From Candidatus Nanosynbacter sp. HMT-352 (GTDB lineage: Bacteria; Patescibacteriota; Saccharimonadia; Saccharimonadales; Saccharimonadaceae): DNA of 64,000 nucleotides. The stretch spans positions 248,001-312,000 of the forward strand of contig NZ_CP089520.1 in the NCBI RefSeq assembly GCF_021222645.1, read 5' to 3'. This document shows positions 40,680 through 49,931 of this stretch, one piece after another (position 1 is the stretch's first letter; each line of letters opens with the position of its first letter). Below the pieces are notes generated by a model that worked only from the letters and a program-made list of their open reading frames with translations, was not told the DNA's origin and did no database searches. Both the position numbers and the translations under genes were made by a program.

Positions 40680-42155
40680 TTATTTTTTCTTAAACAAACG
40701 GCGTTTCTTACTCTTCTTTTTGTCGCTATCAAGCAGCTCGTCTGGATCAAAGTCATCATATGTAACCATCAGCGCACGAGAGTTGACTTGTCGCAGAGTT
40801 TCAAGGGCAACTGATACGATAATCAAGATTCCCGTACCGCCGATTGATAAACGCAAACCTTGCAGGCCTGTTAAATTGTACGTGAGATATTCCGCGACAA
40901 ATGGCAAAATAGCCACGATTCCTAGGACAATTGAGCCGAACAAAATCAAGCGATTGACGGTTCTCATAAGGTATTTTTCAGTCTGAGCACCCGGACGTAC
41001 ACCTTCAATAAATCCGCCCTGCTTCTGCAAATTTTCGGCAATTTCATTAGCGTTAAAGACGATTCCAGTGTAAAAATATGTAAAGGCGATAACCAAGATA
41101 AAGTATAGCGTTGGGTAAATAAACGCTTCAGCGGTGTTTCCTGTAAACGAACCTGCGTTTGGAGCTTGGAACCAAGTGATCAATTTGTTGGCGGTCGGCA
41201 AAAGATCGGCGTTACCAGACGCTTTCATAACTTGACCGACGAATTGCGGCAAGCTCAGGAACGCAACCGCGAAGATGACTGGAATAACTCCCGCCGCAAT
41301 CAGCTTAACTGGCAAAATGCTCTTTACGTCACCGTAATTACTGTTTCCGTGAACGCGCTTTGCGTAGTTAATCGTAATGACACGTTGAGCTTCGTTGATT
41401 TTAACTAGGAAGTAAAGGACGATGAGTCCGGCGATTGACATGATTAATATCGTCCAGAACATAACTGGGTTTACAGGGAGAGTGAACCAGTTGAAGACAT
41501 TTAAGCTGCCAGATGAAGTGTTGAACAATGATGAGATTAATGACGCGAGCATTTGTGGCAATTGGCTAATGATACCAGCGAAGATTACGATAGAAATACC
41601 GTTGCCGATTCCTTGCTCAGTAATCAACTCACCGAGCCACATCAGAAGAACAGATCCTGCCGTCATTGAAGTGATTGAAACAATCCATTCCATCATCGTA
41701 GGGTCGGCCAATGTCGTACTGCCGCCTTGAAGAACTGTTTGCCTTAAGATAAAGATGAAAGCGATTGACTGGACAATAGCAAGCGGCACGGTAATAACAC
41801 GCGTCCATTGCTGAATTTTTCGACGTCCAGATTCACCATCTTTGTGTAGTTCCTCAAGCTTTGGAATGGCTTTGGTCAGAAGCTGAATGATAATACTAGC
41901 GGTAATAAATGGACTAAGTCCAACCAATACCAGAGAGAAGCTCGACAACGCGCCACCAGATAGCAAGTTCAAAATTCCACCAAGGTCAGATTGCCCAAGC
42001 ACCGACGAAATTGCATTACGTAGTTGCGTTGGTTCCGCCAACGGCACTGGAATGTGCGCCAATAATCGATAGACAACGATTATTCCCACGACGATAAATA
42101 GTCGTTTTTGCATATCTTTATTTTTCAGCGAGCGGAAAATTATTCTCCAATTCAT
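40680..42155 (-). CDS. secY: Protein translocase subunit SecY
   Basis: The 491-residue channel protein has about ten membrane helices, including HIPVPLAEPT, GLSPFITASIIIQLLT and QGIGNGISIVIFAG, and the loop EAQRVITINYAKR that contacts SecA/ribosome. A Lys/Arg-rich tail (KKKSKKRRLFKKK) ends it. It lies after rplO but is separated by a terminator, so it has its own transcription. The usual adk and map genes before infA are missing. Confidence 0.97.
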   Translation of the reverse strand: MNWRIIFRSLKNKDMQKRLFIVVGIIVVYRLLAHIPVPLAEPTQLRNAISSVLGQSDLGGILNLLSGGALSSFSLVLVGLSPFITASIIIQLLTKAIPKLEELHKDGESGRRKIQQWTRVITVPLAIVQSIAFIFILRQTVLQGGSTTLADPTMMEWIVSITSMTAGSVLLMWLGELITEQGIGNGISIVIFAGIISQLPQMLASLISSLFNTSSGSLNVFNWFTLPVNPVMFWTILIMSIAGLIVLYFLVKINEAQRVITINYAKRVHGNSNYGDVKSILPVKLIAAGVIPVIFAVAFLSLPQFVGQVMKASGNADLLPTANKLITWFQAPNAGSFTGNTAEAFIYPTLYFILVIAFTYFYTGIVFNANEIAENLQKQGGFIEGVRPGAQTEKYLMRTVNRLILFGSIVLGIVAILPFVAEYLTYNLTGLQGLRLSIGGTGILIIVSVALETLRQVNSRALMVTYDDFDPDELLDSDKKKSKKRRLFKKK

Positions 42156-42279
42156 GTCTTAGCCCCTCATAGTCACTAACAATTCTTAACTCTGTTAATT
42201 ATACATTACCTTAGCGGATATTTCCATACTAAAAACATAAAAGCGTATGCGTTATTAATAAAGCCACGGCTTTAGAGTA

Positions 42280-42312
42280 AAAGAAAACCCCCTTCTCTAT
42301 CGAAGGAGGTTT
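42280..42312 (-). terminator. Terminator between rplO and secY
   Basis: AAACCTCCTTC and GAAGGGGGTTT pair on the minus strand, with a TCTTTTAC tail. It ends the L6-L18-S5-L15 unit before secY. Confidence 0.65.
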
Positions 42313-42329
42313 ATCATTGACGAGAAAAA

Positions 42330-42803
42330 TTATTTCTCTTCAGCTTCTTTCGCACTTTGGCGTAGAGGTGTAGCTACTTTCTCAAATGAGCCACCAGCTT
42401 TTTCGATAGCGGCAACAACTGAAGCTGAGGCAGCTTGTACTTTCAAGTCAACCTTAGCCTTCAATTCACCACGAGCAATCACCTTAACCGTATGGAATGG
42501 AGTTGCAATGTAGCCTTCAGTGAACAACAAAGCATTGTCGACAGTTTTGCCGTCAAATGCGTTCAAATGATCCATGTACACAACTTGAGCTGGAGTTCGC
42601 AAACTCTTAAATCCGCGAGCCTTTGGTATAGCTTGAGCCAACGGACGCTGACCACCTTGGAACATCGCGCGGAGCTTCTTACCTGTTCGAGCATTCTGAC
42701 CTTTAGTACCGCGACCAGCAGTTTTACCTTGACCGGCAGCAATACCGCGACCAACACGTTTTTTATTCCTGTTTGCTGAAACTTGGAGATCATTGTACTT
42801 CAT
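42330..42803 (-). CDS. rplO: 50S ribosomal protein L15
   Basis: The 157-residue protein has the Gly-rich RNA-binding start (GRGIAAGQGKTAGRGTKGQ) and a C-terminal domain. It follows rpsE directly; rpmD (L30), which normally lies between them, is absent. Confidence 0.96.
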   Translation of the reverse strand: MKYNDLQVSANRNKKRVGRGIAAGQGKTAGRGTKGQNARTGKKLRAMFQGGQRPLAQAIPKARGFKSLRTPAQVVYMDHLNAFDGKTVDNALLFTEGYIATPFHTVKVIARGELKAKVDLKVQAASASVVAAIEKAGGSFEKVATPLRQSAKEAEEK

Positions 42804-43393
42804 TATTTAGCCTCCTTTTTAGCAACCTTTTTTACAGGCTGAGCGCTTAGCCATTGATCGCGTGGAACTAATGACTTTAGAGCTTCAATAGTCGCGTAAG
42901 CAATGTTAACCTTGTTGGTTGAGCCAAGAGATTTAGTCAATAGGTTGCGAATTCCTGTTACACCGATAATTTGACGAACTACACCACCAGCGATAATACC
43001 GGTACCAGGAGCGGCAGGTTTGATCAATACGCGTGCGCCAGAGAATTTAACTTCGCTGTCGTGCGGAATTGTTTCGCCGTTTAATGGCAATGTAATCAAG
43101 TGCTTTTTAGCGACTGATGTAGCCTTAGCGACTGCAGCTTGAACGTCTGCACCCTTAGCAACACCGACACCAACTTTATCTTTGCGGTTGCCAACAACCA
43201 CCAAAGCCTTAAATCGGAAACGGCGACCACCTTTAACCACGCGAGAAACGCGGTCAATGTTGATTACCAATTCCTCAAACTCTTTTGGTGCGTCATCGCG
43301 CACATTTCGCCGGTCATCGCGGCGACCACCACGTGGATTTCGAGGTCGACGACCTTCTGCACGTGGGGTAGTATTTGCAGCTTGCTCTGCCAT
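42803..43393 (-). CDS. rpsE: 30S ribosomal protein S5
   Basis: Starts at ATG 43393 (MAEQAANTTPRAEGRRP) after GGAG; 196 residues with an Arg-rich N-terminal extension (RNPRGGRRDDRRN). Conserved VVKGGRRFRFKALVVVGN and GVRQIIGVTG-like (VVRQIIGVTGIRNLLTKS) segments are present. S5 affects decoding accuracy. Confidence 0.96.
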   Translation of the reverse strand: MAEQAANTTPRAEGRRPRNPRGGRRDDRRNVRDDAPKEFEELVINIDRVSRVVKGGRRFRFKALVVVGNRKDKVGVGVAKGADVQAAVAKATSVAKKHLITLPLNGETIPHDSEVKFSGARVLIKPAAPGTGIIAGGVVRQIIGVTGIRNLLTKSLGSTNKVNIAYATIEALKSLVPRDQWLSAQPVKKVAKKEAK

Positions 43394-43394
43394 A

Positions 43395-43745
43395 CTAAAA
43401 CTCCAATCCTTCTTGGCGCGCAGCATCAGCCAAAGCCTTTAGGCGGCCAGCGTATTGACGACCATTGCGGTCAAACACTACTGCGCTAATCTTAATTTTC
43501 TTTGCTTTCTTAGCAATTTCAGCACCAATAGCAGCACTTTTTTCAGTCATCGTGCCAGTTGCTTTTGTACCAACCGTAGTTGCTGCAGCTAACGTCTTGC
43601 CAGCTACATCATCAATCAACTGTGCGCTAACGTGCAAATTGCTAATAGTAACTGTCAAGCGTGGGCGCTCTGCCGTACCTGAAACCTTAGCGCGAACGCG
43701 GTTTTTGCGAAGAGCGCGGTTGAGTAGCTTCTTATTTTCAGCCAT
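43395..43745 (-). CDS. rplR: 50S ribosomal protein L18
   Basis: The 116-residue 5S rRNA-binding protein has RPRLTVTISNLHVSAQLIDD and FDRNGRQYAGRLKALADAARQ. It lies 1 nt upstream of rpsE. Confidence 0.96.
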   Translation of the reverse strand: MAENKKLLNRALRKNRVRAKVSGTAERPRLTVTISNLHVSAQLIDDVAGKTLAAATTVGTKATGTMTEKSAAIGAEIAKKAKKIKISAVVFDRNGRQYAGRLKALADAARQEGLEF

Positions 43746-43747
43746 GA

Positions 43748-44287
43748 TTACTTACCTGTCTTTCCTGCTTTACGCAAAATCTGCTCGTCGACATACTTGA
43801 TACCCTTGCCCTTGTATGGTTCAGGCTTCTTCAATGCGCGGATTTCCGCTGCAACTTGGCCGACTTGTTGTTTATTGATACCGCTAACAACGATAATCAT
43901 TTTTTCGTTGGTAACAGTTACGCCTTCTGGGGCTTTGTATTTGACTGGATGTGAAAATCCAAGCGCCATTTCTAGCTCATTATTGCTTGAGCTAACACGG
44001 AAACCGACACCGTTAACCTCTAGGCGTTTTTCATAACCCTTGGTAACGCCGATTACCATGTTGTTAATTAGCGCGCGCATCAGACCATGCTGACTACGAG
44101 CTACTTTAGACTCGTCCTTAGGATGTACCGTGACTTGTCCGTCTTCGACTTTCACCTCAACTGCTGGCGTGATGAATTGTTTCAATTCACCTTTTGGCCC
44201 TTTAACGACCACATCACCAGAGTCAACCGTGATTGTCACACCGGCCGGAATAATCACCGGCAGTTTTCCGATTCGACTCAGACTCAT
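43748..44287 (-). CDS. rplF: 50S ribosomal protein L6
   Basis: The 179-residue protein has two similar domains, MSLSRIGKLPVIIPAGVTI to VKGPKGELKQ, and the C-terminal PEPYKGKGIKYVDEQILRKAGKTGK. It starts the L6-L18-S5-L15 unit. S8, normally just upstream, is 2.7 kb away behind an insertion. Confidence 0.97.
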   Translation of the reverse strand: MSLSRIGKLPVIIPAGVTITVDSGDVVVKGPKGELKQFITPAVEVKVEDGQVTVHPKDESKVARSQHGLMRALINNMVIGVTKGYEKRLEVNGVGFRVSSSNNELEMALGFSHPVKYKAPEGVTVTNEKMIIVVSGINKQQVGQVAAEIRALKKPEPYKGKGIKYVDEQILRKAGKTGK

Positions 44288-44588
44288 TACTCACCTTTCG
44301 TGTGATTTGATATTAACCCTGATATTTTAACATAGATTAGAGATAAAATGCAACATTTTCTAGCTAATAGTTAATTTCATATGCATCAATCTCAATTAAA
44401 TCTATCATTTTCCGTATTCGCGTGTCGTCTGCCATCTCCAGCCAGCCCCTACCACCAACAACACAGCCGCCAAGAATTGAATTCAACGTATCCCTACCCA
44501 GCAACACTTGTTCGTAATTATGCGAACATTTAATGAAATTTATAAACTATGCTATACTAGTAGTACTTTTAGAAAGGAGGAGCCTTCG
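44288..44588. other. Intergenic region between rplF and the DUF898-like gene
   Basis: It contains a TATACT -10 (at about 44551-44556) with TTAATG about 17 nt upstream for the plus-strand gene, and the L6 promoter. I see no gene. Confidence 0.45.
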
Positions 44589-44888
44589 ATGGAAAGTAAA
44601 TTTACTGGCTCATTATTAGAACTCATTATCGTTAACATTGCAGCTGGGCTTGTCTCAGCATTCTCTCTAGGTCTTCTAATTCCTTGGGCTACCTGTTATC
44701 GCTATCGCTATCTTGCATCCCACACAATTATTGATGGAAATCAACTTCGTTTTGACGGCACTGCCGCTCAATTATGGGGTCAATGGTTCAAATGGCTCTT
44801 TTTCATCATTATTACAGTCGGAATCTACGGGTTCTGGGTCGGCCTACGCCTAGAGCAATGGCGCGTCAGCCACACACATATCGTGTAG
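44589..44888 (+). CDS. DUF898-like small membrane protein
   Basis: ATG 44589 is chosen, since AAAGGAGG lies about 8 nt before it. The 99-residue protein has two hydrophobic stretches (about 8-30 and 63-82). The segment PWATCYRYRYLASHTIIDGNQLRFDG resembles YjgN/DUF898 proteins, and a final aromatic segment WVGLRLEQWRVSHTHIV follows. It is shorter than most of the family. Function is unknown. It interrupts the ribosomal cluster on the opposite strand. Confidence 0.6.
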   Translation: MESKFTGSLLELIIVNIAAGLVSAFSLGLLIPWATCYRYRYLASHTIIDGNQLRFDGTAAQLWGQWFKWLFFIIITVGIYGFWVGLRLEQWRVSHTHIV

Positions 44889-45343
44889 AAACAAAAAAGC
44901 CAGGGTTTCCCTGAAGAGCTTTCATAACGTATTGGGCAAGTAAATACTCGTAAATATGAGCGATTAGCCCGTCGTTATCGGCTATTTTGTATATGGATGA
45001 AATTATCATTGCTTGGTTCGATGATATTATAATACCGTCAAATTAGCAATTTTTCGATATTTATGATAATTGATACAATCATACTACCACCATTCTTTAA
45101 CACCCTATAGACTTCCGAAATCGCTTGCTTTACATTAAAAAAACGATGAATTATATGTTCTTAATGATATATGTAAATCACCCCTTAGTTAAATTATAAT
45201 ATACAAAAAGCAGTAGAATTAGTATCATCACGTCCAAACAAAGCATATTTTGGTGAATATTTGCCACCTTTATAATTGACTGATGGCTGAAGTTGAATCA
45301 CTTTAATTCTAATGATAGTAAAAGCTATTCCATCAAGTATTTT
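44889..45343. other. 455-bp gene-free stretch
   Basis: Starts with a hairpin (CAGGG TTT CCCTG, near 44903) that may end the DUF898-like gene. The rest is AT-rich and holds no coding frame that I trust. It is unusually long for this dense window. Confidence 0.5.
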
Positions 45344-46954
45344 TTATATTTTAATTTTCTCTGTTATCCCTATATTTTCGATAAAGTCTTGATCATGAGA
45401 CACTATCACAATACCTCCTCTATACTGACCTAGCGCCAGTTCCAAAGCTTCAATCGTAAGAATATCAAGGTTATTCGTCGGCTCATCCAGGACGATAAGA
45501 TCAGGAGAGTTCGTTGACATAGCAGCAAGCAAAACTTTAGCCCGTTCGCCACCGCTGAGATCTATTGCTTTTGTCGAAGAGATTGTTCGTTTATCCAGAC
45601 CAAAACGAATTAATATATTGATCGCGTCGTGTAGTTCAAGTTTTGGCGATAAATACCGCAAATTGTCCAAAGGCGAGCTGTCTTTAAGCGGCAATGACTG
45701 CGACTGATTCATATATATTATTTTTGCATTTTCGCCTTTTTTTATTTCTCCGCGATGATACTCGGGTGTATTATATCCCATAATAAAGTTGAGGAGCGAA
45801 GATTTTCCTGAACCATTATCTCCCTGGATCAATATTTTATCACCAGGACGTACGTTAAAAGTAACGGGTCCTATCATCTTCTCTCTATCATGTGAAATAC
45901 TTAGCGATTGCACAGAAATAAGGCTATGCTTCTTAGACGATACTTCATCGAAAGCAAACTTAATAGCAATTTCATCCTCCACTCTCTCAGGTTCATTCAA
46001 TTGTCGCAGGCGAGACTCCACGCCTCCAGCCGCCCCTGCAATATTTGAAGATGCGCGCTCTTTACGAAAATTATCATTTAACTTATCACTATCCGATTTT
46101 TTGTGGCTAGCTTTGGCCGAATTCGCACGAATTCTCGCATCCCGCGCAACACGATATAGTCGCTTTTTCTCCTTTTCATATCGCTCATAGCGGTCGGTCA
46201 TTGCTTGACGAGCTTCACGTCTTGCTTCAATATATTCATCGTAACCAAGATTGTACTTATTCACACCCTTGCCGCCAGTCAATTCTATAATCCGTTCCGT
46301 AGTGTTACGTAAGAAATGCCGATCATGAGACACGATCAAAAATGAAGCTGGCGAATTGTCGATAAAATCTTCAAGCAAAATTACTCCGCTGTCATCAAGA
46401 TTATTAGTTGGCTCATCGAGCAAAATTAGATCATAACGAGACGCAAAAACTGCCGCCAAAGCTATCCGTGTGCGTTGTCCCCCAGAAAATGTATTCAGAC
46501 ATCTATCCGGATCAATGTCACCCAGATCTGCTCGTGATAAAGCCTTTTTAATCGTCGTGTCAAAATTTGCTACTTCGAATTTTTCATACCTCTCCAGAGC
46601 TTCGCCATAAATTAAGAGCGTCTTTTCACTAGCCTCTTGAGTTAACCTCTCACACTGATAATCAAATTCTTCTCTAGCCGACTTAACACCGGTCACCTCT
46701 TCTATAAAATCATAAACTGTCTTATCAAGCCATTTATTCAGGTTTTGCGGTAAAATACCTATCTCCTCACCACTCGAAATAATATCACCTGATGTAGGCT
46801 GGATATCTCCGTTTATTATTTTTAATAAAGTAGTTTTTCCAGCACCATTCGGACCAACTAGTCCAATCTTATCTCCGGCGTTAATAGCAAAACTTACATC
46901 ACTAAACAATTCTCGACTATTAGTTTCATAAGACACATCCTTAAGGTCGATCAT
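45344..46954 (-). CDS. ABC-F family ATPase (ribosome-associated type)
   Basis: The 536-residue protein has two ABC domains without membrane segments. Domain 1 has Walker A GPNGAGKTTLLK, signature FSGGQRTR and Walker B LILLDEPTNNLDD. Domain 2 has GDNGSGKSSLLN, LSGGERAK and LIVLDEPTNNLD. The linker (about 235-330) is charged and helical, as in the P-site tRNA-interaction motif. ABC-F proteins act on the ribosome (translation factor or antibiotic protection). It lies between S8 and L6. TATAAT (46961-46966) is 6 nt before the ATG. Confidence 0.93.
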   Translation of the reverse strand: MIDLKDVSYETNSRELFSDVSFAINAGDKIGLVGPNGAGKTTLLKIINGDIQPTSGDIISSGEEIGILPQNLNKWLDKTVYDFIEEVTGVKSAREEFDYQCERLTQEASEKTLLIYGEALERYEKFEVANFDTTIKKALSRADLGDIDPDRCLNTFSGGQRTRIALAAVFASRYDLILLDEPTNNLDDSGVILLEDFIDNSPASFLIVSHDRHFLRNTTERIIELTGGKGVNKYNLGYDEYIEARREARQAMTDRYERYEKEKKRLYRVARDARIRANSAKASHKKSDSDKLNDNFRKERASSNIAGAAGGVESRLRQLNEPERVEDEIAIKFAFDEVSSKKHSLISVQSLSISHDREKMIGPVTFNVRPGDKILIQGDNGSGKSSLLNFIMGYNTPEYHRGEIKKGENAKIIYMNQSQSLPLKDSSPLDNLRYLSPKLELHDAINILIRFGLDKRTISSTKAIDLSGGERAKVLLAAMSTNSPDLIVLDEPTNNLDILTIEALELALGQYRGGIVIVSHDQDFIENIGITEKIKI

Positions 46955-46987
46955 ATAACTATTATACTATCTCTGTATAGATAGATA

Positions 46988-47021
46988 TAAAAAATAAACG
47001 CCCTGCAATGAGGACGTTTAT
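46988..47021 (-). terminator. Terminator of the S10/spc operon after rpsH
   Basis: ATAAACG (46994-47000) pairs with CGTTTAT (47015-47021), extended by further inner pairs. A TTTTTTAT tail follows on the minus strand. It ends the L3-to-S8 unit. Confidence 0.8.
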
Positions 47022-47037
47022 TTGATTTGCGTGAGGC

Positions 47038-47439
47038 TTAGTAAACCTTCAACAACAATTCGCCACCAAGTTTAGCCTTAGCTGCTTCAGCGCCAGTCAT
47101 GACACCTTTTGATGTTGAGATAAGTACCAAACCACGACCGCTTTTCACCTTTGGAATCTCTGCCGAGCCGACGTAAACGCGACGACCAGGTTTTGAGATG
47201 CGGGTAATTTCGTTGATAGTGCTGTTAGTTCCTTTTTCATTGATAGTAACTACCAACACGCCACGAGGCTTAGCATCTTCCAGCTTGACATCTACCAAGT
47301 AGCCGTTTTTGACTAATTGTTCAGCGATAACTTTCTTCATCTTGCTGGACGGAACACGAACTTCCGTTTTGCCAACCAATTTCGCATTGCGGATGCGAGT
47401 CAGAAGGTCGGCGATTGGGTCTGTAGTTTGCATAGACAT
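47038..47439 (-). CDS. rpsH: 30S ribosomal protein S8
   Basis: The 133-residue protein has DPIADLLTRIRNAKLVGKTEV and the SKGVMTGAEAAKAKLGGELLLKVY end. AAGGAG lies 8 nt before ATG 47439. It is the last gene of the L3-to-S8 run. Confidence 0.97.
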   Translation of the reverse strand: MSMQTTDPIADLLTRIRNAKLVGKTEVRVPSSKMKKVIAEQLVKNGYLVDVKLEDAKPRGVLVVTINEKGTNSTINEITRISKPGRRVYVGSAEIPKVKSGRGLVLISTSKGVMTGAEAAKAKLGGELLLKVY

Positions 47440-47459
47440 ATTCTAATCTCCTTTCCTTC

Positions 47460-47729
47460 TTACCAACTACTCTTTGTTATGCCTGGGATTTCACCCTTGG
47501 CTGCTTTTTCGCGGAAATTGATACGGCTCAAGCCGAATTGACGCATGTAGCCGCGTGGGCGACCAGAAATGTTATCACGGTTCTTGTGCCTGGTTGGGCT
47601 AGAATTGCGAGGCAATTTTTGCAAACCATCGAGGTCGCCAAGTTCTTTCAACTCAGCACGCTTCGCTGCAAACTTGGCAATCATCTTCATACGCTTCTTA
47701 TCACGAGCGACCATTGATTTCTTAGCCAT
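47460..47729 (-). CDS. rpsN: 30S ribosomal protein S14, zinc-free form
   Basis: The 89-residue protein has the long S14 type ([36 protein letters not shown]) without the Cys pairs of the short zinc type. Overlaps rplE by one base. Confidence 0.96.
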   Translation of the reverse strand: MAKKSMVARDKKRMKMIAKFAAKRAELKELGDLDGLQKLPRNSSPTRHKNRDNISGRPRGYMRQFGLSRINFREKAAKGEIPGITKSSW

Positions 47730-48313
47730 TACTTGATGCCTCCTTTCTTCTCAAACGGCATGCCGAATTTTTCTAGCAATGCCTTAGAAGCTTCTTTGTT
47801 GCCGTTTTTGATAACGAATGTAATCTGCAATCCGTGCAAAACCTGAGTTTCCTCGAATGTCAATTCTGGGAAAATTGATTGTTCGGTGATGCCTAGATTG
47901 TAATTGCCACCTTTATCAAACTTCAAGCCAACGCCGTGGAAGTCACGAACACGAGGCAAAGCAACGTTAATCAAACGATCCATGAACTCGTACATACGAG
48001 CGCCGCGCAAAGTTACGCTAACACCAATTGGCGCACCCATACCTTTACGAATGCTAAATGTCGCGATTGATTTTTTGGCTTGTCGAGCCACTGGTGCTTG
48101 ACCGGTAATTTTCTCGACAGTGTTTTTAACAATTTCAAAATGACGCTTGTCATCTTTCTTTTTGCCGGTACCAACGCTCACGACGATCTTTTCCAAAGCT
48201 GGCACTTCATGCACGTTCTTTAGATTCAATTCGGCTTGTAGTTCCTTAAGGTAAGTTCCTTGATACAAGGCTTTCAAGCGAGGAGCTGGCACGACAGTTT
48301 TCTTTTCTGCCAT
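47729..48313 (-). CDS. rplE: 50S ribosomal protein L5
   Basis: The 194-residue 5S rRNA protein has [42 protein letters not shown] and the [12 protein letters not shown] segment. Overlaps rplX by one base. Confidence 0.97.
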   Translation of the reverse strand: MAEKKTVVPAPRLKALYQGTYLKELQAELNLKNVHEVPALEKIVVSVGTGKKKDDKRHFEIVKNTVEKITGQAPVARQAKKSIATFSIRKGMGAPIGVSVTLRGARMYEFMDRLINVALPRVRDFHGVGLKFDKGGNYNLGITEQSIFPELTFEETQVLHGLQITFVIKNGNKEASKALLEKFGMPFEKKGGIK

Positions 48314-48633
48314 TATTTAATCTCCTTATTTTTTACCTGGCGAGCAACACGAGTTTTGCCGCCGTCAGCATTCTTTACTAAACCAACCCGACTGGTTTTG
48401 CCTGATTTCTCATCAACAACCAAAGCGACTTTACTGATATCCATTGGTACGTGAATATCTTTTTTGCCGCCTTTTGGATTGTACTGGCTTGGCTTAACGT
48501 GGCGATGTCCAACGCCAACACCTTCGACCAAAACAGTTTGATCTTTTGTGTTAACTTTTAGAACTTTACCAGTTGTGCCTTTATTTTTACCAGCAATAAT
48601 TTTTACGATATCGTCTTTATGAATTCGAGCCAT
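48313..48633 (-). CDS. rplX: 50S ribosomal protein L24
   Basis: The 106-residue protein has the KOW motif (DDIVKIIAGKNKGTTGKVL) that starts large-subunit folding. It overlaps rplN by one base. Confidence 0.96.
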   Translation of the reverse strand: MARIHKDDIVKIIAGKNKGTTGKVLKVNTKDQTVLVEGVGVGHRHVKPSQYNPKGGKKDIHVPMDISKVALVVDEKSGKTSRVGLVKNADGGKTRVARQVKNKEIK

Positions 48634-49001
48634 TAGAGTACCTCCGGAGCTAAGCTGACGATCTTCATGTAGCCCATATCGCGAAGTTCGCGTGGAACTG
48701 GACCGAAGACACGAGTAGCTTTTGGCTGCTTGTCATCGTTGATAATCACTACGGCGTTGTCGTCAAAACAGATTGTTGAGCCATCTTTGCGATGAATTTG
48801 ATCGCGAGTACGAACAACTACAGCCTTAACAACAGATTTTTTCTTAACGTTACCGGTTGGGCTAGCGTCTTTTACTGAGCAGACGATTACGTCGCCAACG
48901 CGAGCGTAACGGCGTCGTGTACCGCCAAGAACGCGGATACACAAAACTTCCCTAGCGCCTGAGTTGTCGGCTACCTTAAGGCGAGATTCTTGTTGGATCA
49001 T
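48633..49001 (-). CDS. rplN: 50S ribosomal protein L14
   Basis: The 122-residue protein is very conserved: [20 protein letters not shown] and [19 protein letters not shown]. Its start overlaps the rpsQ stop by 4 nt (ATGA). Confidence 0.97.
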   Translation of the reverse strand: MIQQESRLKVADNSGAREVLCIRVLGGTRRRYARVGDVIVCSVKDASPTGNVKKKSVVKAVVVRTRDQIHRKDGSTICFDDNAVVIINDDKQPKATRVFGPVPRELRDMGYMKIVSLAPEVL

Positions 49002-49309
49002 TTGTCGTCCTCCTTAGCCTCTTCCTTAGTTTCGCCAGAAACTTCGTCCTTTAGTTTGATAGAACCGCGAGACTTTTCAATCACCTTAACTAGAGTGAAG
49101 CTCTTAGTCTTGGAAATTGGGCGAGTCTCTTCGATCTGCACCTTGTCGCCTTCACCTGCTTCGTTGGTTTCATCGTGAGCAGTGTATTTGCGAGTCACGG
49201 TGTACTGCTTGCCGTATAGCGGATGCGTTTCGCGGCTAGTGACCGTCACGGTGATGGTCTTGTCGCGCTTGGCACTCGTTACGACGCCAATCAATGTTCG
49301 TCGGGCCAT
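48998..49309 (-). CDS. rpsQ: 30S ribosomal protein S17
   Basis: The 103-residue OB-fold protein ([39 protein letters not shown]) has an added acidic tail ([13 protein letters not shown]). Confidence 0.95.
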   Translation of the reverse strand: MARRTLIGVVTSAKRDKTITVTVTSRETHPLYGKQYTVTRKYTAHDETNEAGEGDKVQIEETRPISKTKSFTLVKVIEKSRGSIKLKDEVSGETKEEAKEDDK

Positions 49310-49518
49310 TACTTGCTCTCCTTTGTGTTATTAATTTGTGTCAGCAGGCGTGCAATTTCCTTTCGGAGTGAACGCAACGCTTTTGGATTAACTAATTCGC
49401 CAGCAGCGTGAGAACGTTTTGCCTGAAGTAGGTCGTTTCGCTTTTCAGCCAATTCCTTCTTCAAGTCGTCAATCGTCTTAACAACTGCCGCTTTAACAGA
49501 TTTCTTCGTTTCAGTCAT
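49309..49518 (-). CDS. rpmC: 50S ribosomal protein L29
   Basis: The 69-residue helical hairpin has IDDLKKELAEKRNDLLQAKRS and NPKALRSLRKEIARLLT. It sits near the tunnel exit on the ribosome. Overlaps both neighbours by one base. Confidence 0.95.
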   Translation of the reverse strand: MTETKKSVKAAVVKTIDDLKKELAEKRNDLLQAKRSHAAGELVNPKALRSLRKEIARLLTQINNTKESK

Positions 49519-49931
49519 TATGCGTCCTCCCGCTTGATGAACTTACATTTGACTGGCAATTTGTGGCTAGCCAGACGCATTGCTTCGCGAGCGACTTCCT
49601 CTGAAACACCCTGCATCTCAAACAGAACAGTACCAGCCTTTACCTTAGCAACGAAGAATTCTGGGTTACCTTTACCGCCACCCATCTTCAAGCCAAGTGG
49701 CTTTCGGGTAACTGGAGTGTGAGGGAAGATTCGAATCCAAATCTTACCGCCACGCTTGATGTAACGAGTCATCGCCTGACGAGCAGACTCGATTTGGCGG
49801 GAGTTGATGCGCTCATTTGATTGTGATTGCAATGCAAAGTCACCGAACGCTATGTAATTGCCACGAGTTGCTTGACCGCGGTTTTTTCCAATACGCACTT
49901 TGCGGTGCTTAGTTTTCTTTGGTAACAGCAT
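49518..49931 (-). CDS. rplP: 50S ribosomal protein L16
   Basis: The 137-residue protein has [38 protein letters not shown] and the [19 protein letters not shown] loop near the A-site. Confidence 0.97.
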   Translation of the reverse strand: MLLPKKTKHRKVRIGKNRGQATRGNYIAFGDFALQSQSNERINSRQIESARQAMTRYIKRGGKIWIRIFPHTPVTRKPLGLKMGGGKGNPEFFVAKVKAGTVLFEMQGVSEEVAREAMRLASHKLPVKCKFIKREDA

